From positions 1,178,001-1,242,000 of the forward strand of contig JADJUF010000039.1 of assembly GCA_016717005.1 (NCBI GenBank): a stretch of 64,000 bases of DNA, read 5' to 3'. The notes under the pieces are model-generated. The model saw only the letters and a list, made by a program, of their open reading frames with translations, made no database searches and was not told the DNA's origin. Shown here in pieces: positions 7,489 through 21,807 of the stretch (the stretch's first letter is position 1; each line of letters starts with the position of its first letter). Source of the stretch: Myxococcales bacterium. Its GTDB lineage: Bacteria; Myxococcota_A; Polyangia; Haliangiales; Haliangiaceae. A program made the position numbers and the translations under genes.

Positions 7489-10400
7489 CTACTCGTCGTC
7501 GAGCAGGCTGTCGATCGCGGCCGCCGCGTCGGCGGGGCCACGACCGCCCTGGAGGCGCTGCATGCGCTCGGCGGCGTCGAGGAACCGCGGGTCGCGCTTC
7601 ACGACCATCTCGTAGTAGTAGATGGCCTCGCGCGGATCGCCCAGCGCCTCGTAGGTGGTGCCGATCTCGTAGAGCAGGCTCTGGCGCTCGCGATCGGTGA
7701 TCGACGACGCGTGCAGGCCGGCCTTGAACTGGTGCACCGCCTCGGACAGGTTGTTCTGCTCGCGGTGGCACATGCCGATCATCATGCGGCTCTGGACCTC
7801 GCGGTGCGGCGTCGACGTGACCTTGTCGAAGGCCTTGATGGCCTCGTCGAACAGGCCCATCTCCTTGTAGGCGAGGCCCAGATCGAAGTGGGTGTCCGCG
7901 TCGGAGTCCTCGACCGGCCGCTCGAGCACGACCGCCGGCCGCAGCTTGGCGCCGCTGGGATCGTGGCGGGCCGCGAGCACGCGCTGGGCCTCGTCGAACG
8001 CCACCTCGACGTCGTCGCTGGGATCGATCTCGGCCTCGAGCTCGTCGGCCGCGAGCTCCTCGAGATCGTCGACGTCGACGGTCTGGGTGCCGCCGGAGTC
8101 ACCGCCCTGCTGGACCGCGGTCTCGAGGTCGCGCAGGCGCATCGACACCAGCGGGTGGTTCGGGTGGCGCGCGAGCAGCGCCCGGAGCTGGGCGATGGCC
8201 TCGGTGAGCAGGCCCTGCGCCGCGTAGTCGTCGGCCTCCTCGAGCACGTCCTCGAGCGGGCGGCCGTCGTACGCCAGCGCGTCCTCGTCGATCGTGCGCC
8301 CGTCGTACGCGGGCGGCTCGACGTAGACCGGCGCGTCGGCGTAGGCGGCCTGATCGTACGCGCCCGGATCGGCGTAGCCCGCCGCCGGATCGGCGTAGCC
8401 CGCCGCCGGATCGGCGTAGCCCGCCGCCGGATCGGCGTAGGCGGCGGGGTCGACGTACCCGGGCGCGCTGTAGGCGGGCGGATCGGCGTAGCCGTCGTAG
8501 GCCGCGCCCTCGCTGGTCGACGCGGCGTAGCTGGCGTCGTAGGGCTCGGCCACGAGCCCCGGCGGCATGCCCAGGCGGGTGGCGCCGTCGGGATCGTTGT
8601 AGGTCGCGGCCGGCACGTAGCTCGGCGCCGCCCCGTCGTAGGTCGAGACCTCGTTGGAGTTCGGGCTGGCCTGCCGACGCATGACCGCGTCGAACGCGCG
8701 CGCGGCCTCGGGATCGAACGGCAGCTCGAGCTCGGCCTCGTCGACCGCGCCGTCGTCGCTCGCCGGCGCGGTGGCGGTCGTGGCCTCGAAGGTCGGCAGG
8801 ACCCCGTGGCCGCTGAGCTCGGCCGCGACCTGCTGATCGATGTCGTCGGCGAGCGCGTCGTCGAGCTCGGCGTCGATCGCGTCGCGCATCGCCTGGACGT
8901 CGCGGGTCGGCCCGCGCTCGGCCCGGTCGGCCTGCGCCCGGTCGGCCTGCGCCCGGTCACCCTGCGCCCGATGGCCCTGCACCCGATCCCCCTGCCACGT
9001 GTCGGGCACGTGGACCACCGCCGGGGCTCGGAACGGCGGCGGCGATCCCATCGCGACGTCGGCGACCGGCTCGTGACGGGTGCGCGCGACCAGGGCCGCG
9101 ACCTCGGACGCCGCGACCTGCCGGGTGCTGTCGCTCGCGCTCGGCGCGAAGCTGTCGACCTCGCCGCGGCCGCGCGCCGGGCCGGCGCGACCGATGGGCT
9201 GGGCGCTGGGCGCGCGCTCGAACACCGCCGGATCGATGCCGTCGAACGAGTCGGCGCGCCCTGGCGACCGCGTCGTCGGGCCGTAGTCGACGTGCTCGAG
9301 CGCGAAGTCGTCCTCGACCGGCGCGACCGCGCCGTTGGCCAGCTCGCGCGGATCGAGCGAGAACTCCGACGGGGCGCGGGCGACGTTGCCGACGTCGAGG
9401 TCCAGGCCGAAGCGCTCGATCAGCTCGTGGGCGGCCCGGTTGCCGCCGTCGACCCCGAGGATCTCGCGCAGGTAGCCCTCGGCGCGCTCGCCGTCGTAGC
9501 TGGCCGTGACCTCGGCCAGGCGCAGCAGCTCGACGATCGCCTCGCGCTCGCGGCCCTGGGCCAGGAGCACGTCCTTGAGCCGCTCGCGCGCCTCGACGTT
9601 CTCGGGATCGAGCGCGAACACCTTGCGCAGGTGGTCGACGGCCTTCTGGTGCAGGCCGTACTTCACGTAGACGTCGGTCTCGGTCAGGATCTTGGCGATC
9701 TCGTCGGCGTGCTCCTCGCCGGCGGCCGAGCCGGCGCGGGCGTCGCGATCGTCCATCGCGAAGTCGGCGGCGAAGTCGGCGGCGTTCCGGCCGGCGCGGC
9801 CGAGCCCGCCGCCGTCGTCGACCTCCTCGACCAGATCGCCGTCGGCGACCTCGTCGGTCGCGTACGCGGCGTCGTCCTCGGGCAGCTCGAACTCGTGGGC
9901 CAGGGCCCGCTCGTCGATGAGCGGCATCGCGCCGGTCATGCGCGGATCGTTGGGCGCGCGCAGCGCCGGCACGTCGCCGGTGAGGTTGAGCTTGCCGCGC
10001 GCGGCCAGCGCGGCCGGGCGTCGGCGCGGGCGGTGGCGCCGGCGCCGGGACCGCCGCGGCTGGGGCGCCGCCCCCGAGGAACGCGAGCGCGTCGGGGTCG
10101 GCCGGCGCGAACTGCAGGATCTTGCGGTAGACCTCCTCGGCCTTGCCGCGCTCCTTGCCCTCGTCGAGGATCCGCGCCAGCTCCTTGAGCACCGAGACGG
10201 TCTTGGCCCGCTGATCGAGCGCCTGGAACGCCTGCGCCAGCAGCGCCAGCGTCTCGACGTCACGCGGATCGGCCTTGAAGCAGATCTGCAGCTTCTGGAG
10301 CGCGCGCCGGGGATCGCCCTTGCGCAGGTACAGGCCGGCCAGCTCGCGGTTGAGCTCGCGCAGCTCGGGCCGGTGCCAGAGCAGGCGCTCGGCGACCTTG

Positions 10401-10960
10401 ACGAAGTCGTCGAGGCGGTTCTGGCGCCGCAGCTGCTCGCACACCGCGGTGAACTCGATCACCGCCTCCTCGGTCATCCCCTCCTTCGAGTACAGCTCGG
10501 CCAGCTTGATCCGGGTCGCGACGTTGCTGGGATCGAGATCGACCAGCTGCCGGACCGTCGCGAGCGCCTCCTTGGTCTTGCCCTCGCGGTGGAAGTGCGC
10601 CGCCACCTGCTCGAAGTGCTGCATGGCGTCGGACATGAGGCCGAGCTGCCGGTACAGCTCGGCCAGCTTCAGGTGCACCTCGACGAGGCGCCCGTCGAGC
10701 TTGAGGATCTGCTTGAAGACCGCCACCGCCTTCGTGAAGAAGCCCTGGTCCTGGTAGAACCGGGCGACCTTCAGGTACGTGTCGGTGGCCTCCTGCTTCT
10801 GGCCCTTGCGCGCGTAGAGATCGCCGATCTTGAGCCAGACCCGGACGTCCTGGGGATCCTCGCGGACCACCCGGAGGTACTCCTTGATGGCCTTGTCGAC
10901 CTGGCCCTTCTCGACGAACTTCCGGGCCGCATCCATCACCTTCTCTTTATTGAAGGCCAT
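7489..10960 (-). CDS. Large tetratricopeptide-repeat protein (frameshifted)
   Basis: Begins MAFNKEKVMDAARKFVEKG at 10960 with no signal peptide, so it is cytoplasmic. Residues 1-310 are TPR helices (for example KAIKEYLRVVREDPQDVRVW, AVAVFKQILKLD). An Ala-Pro linker (APAPPPAPTP) follows, where the frame changes at about 10010-10060. The continuation (AALAARGKLNLTGDVPAL) adds more TPRs, a low-complexity acidic/Tyr region with four 7-residue YADPAAG units, and a C-terminal TPR block (THFDLGLAYKEMGLFDEAIK) ending at 7489. Without the single-base shift it would be about 1157 residues. TPR scaffolds of this kind are common in myxobacteria; partners are unknown. It is downstream of accC in the same direction, 239 bases away. 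Confidence 0.75.
8367..8440. repeat. 21-bp tandem repeat inside the TPR gene
   Basis: Near-perfect copies of a 21-bp unit containing GGATCGGCGTAGCCCGCCGC, in frame, encode YADPAAG three times plus a diverged copy. Being a multiple of three, copy-number change would not shift the frame. Confidence 0.8.
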
Positions 10961-11199
10961 GACGCTACCCACCCACGAGGGGCGGGGTGCCGGCGGGCGA
11001 AAACGCGCCACCGGGACCCGGGAAGGGGTGGAGCCGCAACAGCGCTGAGCGTACGTGCTGGCCGTCACCTGGGTCAAGCTAGAGATTCAATGATTCGGTA
11101 GCTTTACGTTGCAGGCGCAGCGACGCGCCGGCCGCGAGCGGCCAACCGGGTTGTCAGCCCCGCGGCCTCCAGCCCCCAGCTCCTCCGAAACCGGCGCGA

Positions 11200-12546
<1,347 letters not shown>

Positions 12547-12551
12547 GGCGG

Positions 12552-13124
<573 letters not shown>

Positions 13125-13198
13125 GGATGTCTCGTCGTAGTGGGGCGCCAGCGGCGCACTCGCTCGGGCCGCACACGGCCACGAGGAGTGGGGACAGA

Positions 13199-13705
13199 TC
13201 AGGCGTCGCGCGGCCGCTCGGCGCGCCTACGTTCCACAATCGCTAGCGCCGCGTCCAGTCCCAGGAAGTAGCTTTGCGCGCCGAAACCGCAGATTTGTCC
13301 GACGCAGCGCGCCGCGACCAGCGACTCGCGGCGGAAGTCCTCGCGGGCGTGCAGGTTCGACAGGTGGACCTCGACCGCGGGGACGGCGACGCCCTCGAGC
13401 GCGTCGCGGATCGCGATGCTGGTGTGGGTGTAGGCCCCGGGGTTGATGACGATCGCGTCGCAGCGACCGCGCGCGCCCTGGATCGCGTCGACGAGCGCGC
13501 CCTCGTGGTTCGACTGCAGGATCTCGATCGCGGCGCCGCGCGCGGTCGCCCGGACCTGCAGCTCGGCGTCGATCTCGGCCAGCGTCGTCGTCCCGTAGAT
13601 CATCGGGTCGCGCGTGCCGAGCAGGTTCAGGTTGGGGCCGTGCAGCACCAGCACCCGCGGCGGGATCGGCCGCTCCGGCGCGCGGCGCGCCCCGCGCCGG
13701 GTCAT
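13199..13705 (-). CDS. aroQ: Type II 3-dehydroquinate dehydratase
   Basis: A 168-aa protein that converts 3-dehydroquinate to 3-dehydroshikimate in the shikimate pathway. Type II signatures are clear: LVLHGPNLNLLGTRDP near the N-terminus, EILQSNHEGALVDAI, VINPGAYTHTSIAIRDAL and VEVHLSNLHAREDFR. There are about 15 extra residues before the conserved start. The ATG overlaps the stop of the upstream Roadblock gene (ATGA), so the two are co-translated. The enzyme acts directly after AroB, encoded in the same cluster. Confidence 0.96.
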   Translation of the reverse strand: MTRRGARRAPERPIPPRVLVLHGPNLNLLGTRDPMIYGTTTLAEIDAELQVRATARGAAIEILQSNHEGALVDAIQGARGRCDAIVINPGAYTHTSIAIRDALEGVAVPAVEVHLSNLHAREDFRRESLVAARCVGQICGFGAQSYFLGLDAALAIVERRRAERPRDA

Positions 13706-14058
13706 AGCTGGGCGACGAGCTGGGGCGCGGCCAGGCGCATCAAGAAGCGGGTCTTGCCGAGGTTGCCGTCGGGCGCCAGCGCCACCGCCAGGAAGTACTG
13801 CGGCGACACCATGCGCAGCGCCAGCGTGAGGCGCTCGGCCTTGACGGTCATCTCCTCGAACGCGCCGAGCTTGGCGCTGTCGGCGGCCTTCCGCGCCTGG
13901 GTCAGGATGAAGCTGAACTCCATCCCGACCGTATTCACGTCGACCCGATCGGGCTGGCGCGTGTAGGTCTCGACGGGGATCCCGTCGAGGCCCATGATCA
14001 CGGCGCCGAGGCTCCCATCGATGTTGTCGACCACCTTCTTGAGGATTTCAGCGAACAA
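13702..14058 (-). CDS. Roadblock/LC7 domain protein (MglB-like)
   Basis: A 118-aa single-domain protein. I place the start at the TTG at 14058 because GAGGAG sits 5 bases upstream and the product then begins exactly at the Roadblock helix (FAEILKKVVDNIDGS). Upstream extensions would be Ala/Arg-rich filler. The fold signature is visible: GAVIMGLDGIPVETY, a long helix, LTLALRMVS and YFLAVALAPDGNLGKTRFLM. In myxobacteria Roadblock proteins such as MglB act as GTPase-activating partners of small Ras-like GTPases that control polarity and pilus switching. No GTPase gene is adjacent here, so its partner is unknown. It shares an operon with the pil and aro genes. Confidence 0.85.
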   Translation of the reverse strand: MFAEILKKVVDNIDGSLGAVIMGLDGIPVETYTRQPDRVDVNTVGMEFSFILTQARKAADSAKLGAFEEMTVKAERLTLALRMVSPQYFLAVALAPDGNLGKTRFLMRLAAPQLVAQL

Positions 14059-14143
14059 GCGGGCTCCTCGGCTACGCGCCGCGATGGGCGTGTCGGCAGG
14101 TATATCACGGGCGCTCGCGACGGCCGCGGCGCGCCGGGTCAAT

Positions 14144-14902
14144 TCACATCTGCGGCGTCGCGGGTACCGCCGGGCACACCAGCCCGCCGAGGGCGTCGGT
14201 GCAACAATCGAGGTCGCCGTCCTGGACCGGGCCGCAGTTGCCGCCGGTCCCGTACTCGCCGTCGGCGGCGAGGCCCTCGCATGGGCCCAGCACCCTGGTG
14301 AGGCAGTCGACGCACACGCCGACCGGGTAGCGGAACACGTTCGAGGACACGTCCGAGCCCGAGCGGGTGCCGAAGAACTGGACGCGGACGTCGAGCAAGG
14401 CCGACGGGTCCGGGGTGGCCGCGGTCGGCGTGAGCTTGGCGCCGATCGCCGTCAGCAGCTCGGTCGGCACGATCTCGAGCTGGAACGTGGCGGTGCCGCC
14501 GTCGGGATCGATCGCGCCCGAGCTGGGCGAGACGAACTTGGTCAGGCCGGCGGTGTCCATCGTGGTCTGCTCGGCCGCGGTGAACAGATCCGGATCGTAG
14601 AAGTCGATCGTCACCCGGGCGCCGCTGATGAACACCGACTTCGCGGTCTGGTTCTCGCCGTCGCCGGTCACCAGGTCGTTGCGGACCAGCGGCGTGAAGA
14701 TGTAGCCGACCGGGCTGTCGGCCTCGATGCGTCCGGACGCCTTGAAGACGTCGGAGCTGGTCGAGACCACGCACCCCGGCTCGGGCGCGATGTTGCGGAC
14801 GATCACGAGGCCGGAGTCGGCGTTGTCGCTGACGCAGGCAGCGGCGAGGGCGGCCAGCGGTAGCACGAGCGCGAAGGTGGTCAGGTACTGGGGACGGGAC
14901 AT
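14144..14902 (-). CDS. Putative lipoprotein of unknown function
   Basis: A 252-aa protein starting MSRPQYLTTFALVLPLAALA with lipobox AAAC; GAGGAG lies 6 bases before the ATG. The mature part looks like a beta-rich domain with paired cysteines near the C-terminus (GVCVDCLTRVLGPC, GGNCGPVQDGDLDCC). No family is recognised. It lies between aroKB (41 bases upstream) and the Roadblock gene (85 bases downstream), and may be a lipoprotein accessory of the pilus cluster or simply a passenger. Confidence 0.85.
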   Translation of the reverse strand: MSRPQYLTTFALVLPLAALAAACVSDNADSGLVIVRNIAPEPGCVVSTSSDVFKASGRIEADSPVGYIFTPLVRNDLVTGDGENQTAKSVFISGARVTIDFYDPDLFTAAEQTTMDTAGLTKFVSPSSGAIDPDGGTATFQLEIVPTELLTAIGAKLTPTAATPDPSALLDVRVQFFGTRSGSDVSSNVFRYPVGVCVDCLTRVLGPCEGLAADGEYGTGGNCGPVQDGDLDCCTDALGGLVCPAVPATPQM

Positions 14903-14942
14903 GGGCTCTCCTCGTCGAAGATCGATCGTAGCAAACATGCGG

Positions 14943-16523
<1,581 letters not shown>

Positions 16524-16551
16524 GGCGGGAGCCGAGCGCGCGCGCAGCCGC

Positions 16552-19500
16552 TCACGGCTGGCAGCGCAGCGACGCCTTGTTGGTGATCTTGGGCGTGATG
16601 AAGATCAAGAGCTCGGCGCGGTCGTCGGCCTCGCGGCGGCTCTTGAACAGCCACCCGAGCACCGGGATGTCACCGAGCACCGGGATCTTGTTGTAGGTGA
16701 GGCTGGTGTTGCGGGTGTAGATGCCGCCCATCACCGAGGTCTCGCCGTCGGCGACCAGGATCCGGCTCTGGGCCTCGCGGTTCTCGATCGTCGGGTCGCC
16801 ACGGGCGCCGAGCCGCGCGAAGTTGGGCTCGGCCTTGATCACCTGGACGTCCATCACGACCGCGCAGTCGCGCTGCGACACGTACGGCGTGACCTTGAGC
16901 TCGAGGTTGGCCTCGACGAACACGGTCTGGGTGCCCTGGGCCGAGGTCTGCGAGATCGGGATGCGGACGCCCTGCTTCATCGTCGCCTCGACGTTGTTGA
17001 GCACGGTGACCTTGGGCGCCGAGATGATGCGCGCCGTGCCGCTGTCCTCCATCGCCGACAGGCGCAGGTTGATGTCGACGTTGCCGCCGACCGAGCCCAG
17101 CGTCATGCCGAGCGCGCCGTTGGGCGTGACCGGCAGGTTGACGGCGAAGTCGGTCGGGGTCGCCAGGCCGGGCGCGCCCTTGGTGGTCGGGTCGTCGCCG
17201 GCGCCGAGGAAGCCGAGGCTCGACGGGAAGATCAGGCCGGTGGCGTTGCCGCCGGCGGCGCTGGCGTTGGCGCGGCCGCCCCACTGGATGCCGAACTCGC
17301 GCTTGAAGTTGCTGCGGGCCTCGACGATGCGCGCCTCGATCGAGATCTGCGGCGTCTGGGTGTCGAGCCGCGCCGCCAGGTCGACGATCTCGGACCGGTT
17401 GGCCTTGACGTCGTTGACGATCAGCGAGTTCGTGCGCTCGTCGACCTCGATCTTGCCCTTCGGCGACAGCAGCGGCGCCAGCTTGGTCGAGAGGTCGCCC
17501 GCGTTGGCGTAGTTGAGGGTGAACACCTCGGGCCGCGGGGCCTCGAGTTCGATCAGCGCCTTGCGGCGCGCGGCCTCGGCCTCGTCCTCGGCGTCGAGCA
17601 CCTTGCGGTCGCCGATGCGGTAGAGGTTGCCCTCCTTGCGGTACCACATGCCCTTCGACGCGAGGATGACCTCGAGCGCCTGGTCCCAGGGCACGCGCTT
17701 GAGCTGCACGGTCACCGCCGCGCGGATCTCGTCGGGCACGATGATGTTGACGTTGCCGACCCGCGCCAGCGCGCGCAGCAGGTCGTGGATGTCGGCGTCC
17801 TTGAAGTCGAGCTCGATCGTGGCGCCGCGGTAGACCTTGCGCTTGCCGACCTACGCGACCGAGGTCTGGGTCACCGGCGCCGACGTGGCGCCGAAGCCGC
17901 CGATGACCGGGCTCGGCACCCGCTGGCTGGTGACCCTCGGCGCGGCGGCCGCGAAGCGGAGCTGGACCGAGCCGGCCCGGGTATCGAGCCGCGGCTGGGC
18001 CGCGCGGCTCAGCTCGACGACGACCCGGACGTCGCCCGAGGCGCGGTCGGTGTAGCTCGAGACGGTGCGGATCGGCCCGCCGAAGCGGCTGGCGTCGAGG
18101 GTCCGGGTCAGGTCGGCGGGCAAGGTCGCGCCGCGCACGACCAGCTCGGCGCGGCGGGCGTCGGCGCGGACCAGCTCGGCGGTGGCGCCGGCGCCGGCCA
18201 GGCCGATCGTGACGACGTGATCGTCGGCGTCGGGCGCGAACGTCACGGCGGTGATGCGGGTCGCCGGGGCCGGCCGGGGCGCGGGCGGCGCGGGCGTGGT
18301 CGACTTGGCCTTGGCGGCGTCGGCGCGCAGCTGGGCCAGCGTGCGCTCCTCGGCCTCGCGCGCGTGCGGGCCTCGGCGAGGCGGGCCTCCTCGCGCTCGC
18401 GGGCGGTGCGGGCGCCGATCGCGGCGGCCTGCTGCCGCGCCAGCTCGGCGACGGCGGTGGCCTTGGCGGCGTCGAGGCGCTCGACCTCGTCACGGCGCTC
18501 GCTGACCTCGCGGGTGCGGGCGGCGAGCGCGGTGGTCGCGGCGGTGGCCGCCGCGGTCAGGCGGCGGACCTCGGCGTCGGCGCGGGCGCGGTCGTCGGCC
18601 GAGGCGTGGCTGCGGGCGGCGGCGGCGCGGGCGTCGGTGGCGGCGCGGGCCTTGGCGCGCGCGGCCTCGGCCGCGGCGGTCCTCGGCGGCGAGCGACTGC
18701 TTGAGCTCGGTGGCGGCGCGCTCCGCGGCGGCGCGCTGCGCGTCGGCGGTGGCGCGCGCGGTGGTCGCGGCCTTGGCGGCCTGCTCCTCGGCGGCGCGCG
18801 CGGCGCGGGCCTCGGCCAGCGCGCGCTCCTCGGCCTCGCGCTTGGCGCGGGTCTCGGCCAGCGCGCGCTCGGCCGCGGCGCGGGCGCTGGCGGTGGACTG
18901 ATCGGCGGCCCGGGCCTCAGCCTCGCGCTGCGCGCGGGCGTCGGCGAGGGTCTGGGCGGCGGCCGCGCGGGCCGACGCGGCGGCGGCGCGGGCCGACGCG
19001 GCGGCGGCCTCATCCGCGGCGCGCTGGGCGGCCGCGTCGGCGACCGAGCGCGCGGCGCTGGCCCGGGCGGCCGCGGCGGCGCGCTCCTCGGCCTCGCGCT
19101 TGGCGCGGGCGTCGGCGATGGTCTGCGTGGCGGCGGTGCGGGCGGCCGCGGCGGCGCGCTCCTCGACCTCGCGCTTGGCGCGGGCGTCGGCGGCGGCCTG
19201 CTGGGCGGCGATGGCGGCGCGCTGGGCGGCGGCCGCGGCGTCCTGCGCGCTCGTCTGCTCCGCGGCGGCGGTGGCCGCGGCGGCGGTGGCCGCGGCGGCG
19301 GCGCGCTCGGCGGTGCGCTTGCGCGCCTCGGCCTGATCGGCCGCGGCGGTCATCTCCGACGCGCGCAGCTCCGCGGCGGCGCGCTCGCGCACGGCCTTGG
19401 CGGTCGCGGCCTCGGCGGCGGCCTGGGCGGTGCGCGCGCCGTCGACGGCGACGCGGGCGTCCGCGGCCTCGCGGCGCGCGGCCACGACCGCGGTCTCGGC

Positions 19501-20907
19501 GGCCGCGCGCGCCCGCGCGGCGTCGGCGCGTGCGCCGTCGGCCTTGGCCAGCTGCGCCTGGGCGACCTTCATCGCGGCGTCGGCGTCGGCGCGGGCCTTG
19601 CGGGCGTCGCCCGAGGCGCCGGCCGCGTTGGCCTTCTGGGCGGTGGCGGCCTTGAGCGCCGCCTCGGCGGTGGCGCGCTCGCGCGCGGCGGTGGCGGCCG
19701 CGGCCTCGGCGGCCTGCTGCCGGGCCTCGGCGGCGCGCTGGGCCGCGCTGGCATCGGCGGCGCGGCTGGCGGCGGCGCGGGCGTCATCCTCGACGCGCTG
19801 CTGCGCGGCCTTGGCAGCGGCGAGCATGCGGTCCGCCTCGATCCGGGCGGCGCTGGCGGCCGCGCGATCGCGATCGCTGGCGGCCTTGGCGGCGGCGACG
19901 TCGCGGTCGGCCTCGATCCGGGCGGCGCTCGCGGCCGCGCGATCGCGATCGCTGGCGGCCTTGGCGGCGGCGACGTCGCGGGCCGCGTCGGCGCGGGTCT
20001 TCTGGGCGTCGCCCTGGGCCGAGGCGCGGATGCGCGCGGCCTCGCGGGTGGCGTCGTCGGTCATCTGCTTGGCGCGGGCCAGCTCGGCCTCGGCCGCGAC
20101 CTGGGTCGCGTGGGCCGCCGCCTGCGCGCGCGTCGCCGCCTGCGCCGCGGCCTGGGCCGCCGCCTTGGTTCGGGTCGCCTCGGCCTGGGCCGCGGCCAGC
20201 TGCTGGGCGGCGCGGCCGCGATCGGCCTGGTCCGCCGACGCGGCGGCGCGCTGGGCCGCCTCGGCCGCTGCCTGCGCCTGGGTCGCGCGCGCGAGCTCGG
20301 CCCGCGCCGTGGCCTTCGCGGCCTCGGCCTCACGCTTCGCGGTCGCGGCCTCGCGCTGCGCGGTCGCCGCCTGCGCGGTCGCGGCCTGCGCCGTGGCGGT
20401 CATGCGCGCGGCGTCGGCCTTGGCCGTCGCCGCCGCCGCCTGCGCCGCGGCGAGCTCGTCCGCCGACGCGGTCGCCGGCGCCGGATCGCGCGCGACGATC
20501 TTGATGACGACGTCCGTGCCGTCGGCCTTGACGTCGTAGCGCCCCGGCCGGGCCAGGGTCGCGACCACGCGGACCGACGAGCTGCCGTCCTCGAGCCCCA
20601 TCGCCACCACCTGGCCGACGGCCCAGGCCCCGACCGAGTAGGTGATCGCCGGCTCGTCGCCGCGCACCGCCTCGGCCAGCTCGGCGCTGGCCAGGTCGAC
20701 GACGACGCGGGTCGGCCGTTCGAGCTTGTAGACGGTGAACGTCGGCGTGTCCGATCCCCGGACGCGGATCGTCGTCGTGCCGCGATCGGTGTCGATCGTG
20801 ACGGCTCCGATCTGGTTGCGAGGTCCCGCGCTCGCCGGCGGCGTTCGTCCGACGACGATGACGGCGACCAGCGCGATGATCCAGGTGCGAAGCTTGAGCT
20901 CGGGCAT
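16552..20907 (-). CDS. pilQ: Type IV pilus secretin PilQ with long Ala-rich insert (two compensating frameshifts and an in-frame TAG)
   Basis: Starts at 20907 with GAGGAG upstream and a signal peptide (LRTWIIALVAVIVVG). Order: an AMIN domain (about residues 30-145, GAVTIDTDRGTTTIRVRG), a roughly 700-residue Ala-rich, charged, helical segment, a second AMIN-like domain (VTFAPDADDHVVTIGL), the secretin N-domain (IELDFKDADIHDLLRALARV) and the secretin pore, ending IPVLGDIPVLGWLFK and AELLIFITPKI. The same frame runs throughout except about 18680-18360, where the coding sense is in another frame, so two indels cancel. TAG at 17851-17853 interrupts between the second AMIN and the secretin N-domain. 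Usual PilQ is about 700-900 residues; this would be about 1450. It is the outer-membrane gate for the pilus. Confidence 0.8.
18360..20450 (-). other. Ala-rich TolA-like helical region of pilQ
   Basis: This stretch codes for about 700 residues, roughly half Ala with regular Arg, Lys, Glu and Asp. It includes near-identical units such as DRDRAAASAARIEADR (twice) and AKREAEERAAAAAR (several times). The pattern predicts a continuous helix or coiled coil, comparable to the middle domain of TolA. Codon use is extreme (GCG and GCC), which makes long antisense open frames and makes assembly and base-calling error-prone here. Confidence 0.75.
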
Positions 20908-21057
20908 GACGACTCCTCGGGGGCAGCCCCCGCGGTACGGAAACCGGACAGATCTCGGACGGGGCGCCCCGCGGGCGCCGAGTGCAGGTCGCGCGGTCGC
21001 GACGCTCGGGAAACAAATTGTCGCCCCGGCGCTGCCGGGATCACAAATTTTTGGCGG

Positions 21058-21807
21058 CTACTGGGCTCCGCTGGGGCCGGAACCCGGCTCGGGGGGCGGC
21101 GCGAGGTCGGGCGTGCGCGGCCCCCGCCGGATGCGCGGACCGTCGGGGTCGGCCTGGTTGGTCATCTGATCGATGAGCTCGGTGTCGTGGAGCTTGTAGT
21201 TCTTCCCGGTCGCGGTCGGCGTCGGGTCGGCCGGCGTCGCCGGGGCGACGTTCTCGACGGTGACGAACGCCTCGCCGATCTTGGCGACCTTCGCGTGCTC
21301 GCTGCCGATGCAGTCGCCGAGGCGGACGACCCAGCCGACGTCGGCCGAGTCGACGAACGTCGCGACCCGCATCGTGCCGCGCGAGATCACGCCGATCAGG
21401 CGGAGCTGCTGGATCGAGGTGTCGGGCGCGGCCAGCTTCTTGTTGGCGCATTTTTCGGCGCGGCCGAGCTCCTCGGTCGGGCGGGCCTCGGTGTTGGTGC
21501 TGACCTGGACGACCACGTAGCTGCGGAACGGGTCGCGGTTCGAGACGCCGTTGACGTCGGGCTCGAAGTCGGCCGGCACGAACGCGTGCCGCAGGGTCGC
21601 GGCCTCGCCCTTCTTGAGGTCGGGGCGACCCTCGATCTTGGCGTAGGTCGGGAGCGCCCCCGCGGCGGCGCCCGGCGCGCCGCGCCCAGGCTGGGCGGCG
21701 GCCGCGGCGGCCGCGGCGCGGCGCGACGGCGGCGGCGGCGGCGCCTCATCCTCGCCGCACGCGGCGAGGACCGTCACGGCCATGGACATCCACGCGAGCG
21801 TGCGCAT
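21058..21807 (-). CDS. pilP: Type IV pilus assembly lipoprotein PilP
   Basis: A 249-aa inner-membrane lipoprotein (lipobox VLAAC). A short Pro/Ala-rich spacer is followed by the PilP beta domain with NRDPFRSYVV, SIQQLRLIGVISRGTMRVA and VVRLGDCIGSEHAKVAKIGE. It connects the PilN/PilO complex to the secretin PilQ. The ATG at 21807 overlaps the pilO stop as TGATG, the same junction as pilN/pilO; a GTG at 21810 is an alternative. The pilP stop is 150 bases before the pilQ start, the only sizeable gap in the pil genes, with no obvious terminator. Confidence 0.93.
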   Translation of the reverse strand: MRTLAWMSMAVTVLAACGEDEAPPPPPSRRAAAAAAAAQPGRGAPGAAAGALPTYAKIEGRPDLKKGEAATLRHAFVPADFEPDVNGVSNRDPFRSYVVVQVSTNTEARPTEELGRAEKCANKKLAAPDTSIQQLRLIGVISRGTMRVATFVDSADVGWVVRLGDCIGSEHAKVAKIGEAFVTVENVAPATPADPTPTATGKNYKLHDTELIDQMTNQADPDGPRIRRGPRTPDLAPPPEPGSGPSGAQ

